Positions 59,350-60,000 of a stretch of 60,000 nt of DNA are shown in pieces. Each line of letters starts with the position of its first letter. Within the stretch, counting starts at the first letter, position 1. The position numbers and the translations under genes are program-made. Under the pieces are notes generated by a model, which was not told the DNA's origin, searched no databases, and saw only the letters and a program-made list of their open reading frames with translations. This DNA comes from Antedon mediterranea (lineage: Eukaryota; Echinodermata; Crinoidea; Comatulida; Antedonidae): NCBI RefSeq assembly GCF_964355755.1, contig NC_092675.1, positions 25,400,412 to 25,460,411 on the forward strand. The letters are read 5' to 3'.

Positions 59350-59856
59350 GTGTACTGCTTCTTGAACTCCGTCGTCGACTTTGCTTGATGTACGCCATGA
59401 TTGTGCAAGGTAAGTACCCAATATGATTATACTCATCGGCAACTTTCCACCAATTCTTTGAAGAATCTAAAACCTTATAAAGCAAAGTATTATAGTTCAA
59501 ATATAATAGATATTTCACAATTGTTCCATAGAAGAACATTTTTTTTAAATTTGGAATTGGATGAGTAAATTTAAGCTCTCATGATGTAATTTATTAAGAA
59601 TGATTAAAAATTGTGTTTAATTGAATTATAAGTATAAAGTTGGGTTATCCTTACTTTAACGACCTCGCCATATCTTACGGACAACTCTTGGTTAGTTCGA
59701 CCAAGGAAATCTTCACGAACTTCTGCAAGACGGTAATTTTCTTGGACGGATTGCTCTGCAATTGGTATCATTCTATTGGATGCAGAAGCTGCCTGCTCTG
59801 AACCTGATGAGCTTGTCGTAGATGAGATTGACGCAGTTAAGAATGAAACGGATTTT
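59333..59856 (-). CDS. 3' end of an EPS8-like SH3-domain gene (partial)
   Basis: Two minus-strand exons: about 59856-59655 (acceptor uncertain, donor AAA/GTAAGG) and 59473-59333 (acceptor TTTATAAG), joined in phase 0. Together they encode a Ser-rich linker then an SH3 domain: NYRLAEVREDFLGR…ELSVRYGEVVK at the exon end, continuing VLDSSKNWWKVADEYNHIGY and LPCTIM. ELSV, the WW pair and the GYLP near the end are the ALYDY-derived, RT-loop, WW and SPxxY-region landmarks. The ELSV…LD..K.WWKV run is most like EPS8, an actin-regulating adaptor. EPS8 normally has an actin-binding region after the SH3; here only a basic/serine tail (SRRRSSRSS) of about 20 residues precedes the stop. Either the family call is wrong, the isoform is short, or the end was lost. 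The 5' part lies beyond the window. Confidence 0.6.
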
Positions 59857-60000
59857 CTTTAAGAAAGTAAACATATTTATAACAGATATTACATACAGTT
59901 ACTGTAGATAGAACTTGAGGTAACATAAAGTTGATACCAATGTTACCGTTTAATGCAGGATTTCAACATCATAAACCAGTTTCCCAGGTCTCTGATTTAG

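Noticed and set aside
59403-59418. Strong splice donor (CAAG/GTAAGT) on the plus strand within the SH3 exon
   Set aside because: The coding frame there is on the minus strand and encodes the conserved end of the SH3 domain, so the word is coincidental.
1-60000. CRISPR arrays, rRNA genes or functional tRNA genes
   Set aside because: No regularly spaced short direct repeats with unique spacers, no rRNA-like stretches, and the only tRNA-like sequence (39529-39640) is disrupted.

Overview
This is an AT-rich, repeat-laden piece of an animal nuclear genome. Clear introns, a Dispatched gene (Hedgehog-release transporter), tandem immunoglobulin-superfamily receptor genes, several families of terminal-inverted-repeat DNA transposons, LINE tails and a recurring 'taggcctac'-like word suggest a marine invertebrate deuterostome, most likely an echinoderm. 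The phylum is an inference from style, not a marker-gene result. There are no bacterial-type operons and no CRISPR array.

Layout. Bases 1-44,000 carry no convincing host gene. They hold intergenic DNA (or one very long intron) with mobile-element fossils: a two-unit minisatellite (530-975); a family of short PIF/Harbinger-like elements carrying a broken Myb/SANT-like ORF and arrays of a TACGGTA-type motif (2605-2993, 4296-5120, 41743-42868); a GC-rich CAGGCCCGTA-ended element (12921-13515); a 5'-truncated RTE-type LINE with a 12-bp target duplication (14009-14612); a perfect 253-bp tandem duplication (17177-17682); a 1-kb element with perfect 20-bp inverted ends (21514-22524); a gag-like relic (36004-36543); and several LINE 3' tails.

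Bases 44,200-51,100 hold three head-to-tail, minus-strand, single-exon receptor genes. Each encodes a signal peptide, three Ig-like domains and one membrane span. Gene 1 has a cytoplasmic tail of about 320 residues with duplicated tyrosine modules. Genes 2 and 3 end about ten residues after the membrane. Genes 1 and 2 have almost identical ectodomains, while gene 2's membrane segment, stub tail and 3' flank resemble gene 3. This looks like a paired-receptor system (same ligand face, different signalling ends) kept alike by recent gene conversion, and it is the most interesting part of the window.

Bases 51,980-58,500 hold a minus-strand Dispatched gene that I could assemble from six coding exons with consistent splice phases (predicted 1,115 aa), plus a probable untranslated first exon and a promoter with CRE and AGGTCA-repeat motifs. 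From about 59,212 to the window end lies the 3' end of another minus-strand gene with a C-terminal SH3 domain of EPS8-like character. Its stop codon and three AATAAA signals sit inside a 46-bp minisatellite. Its 5' part lies outside the window.
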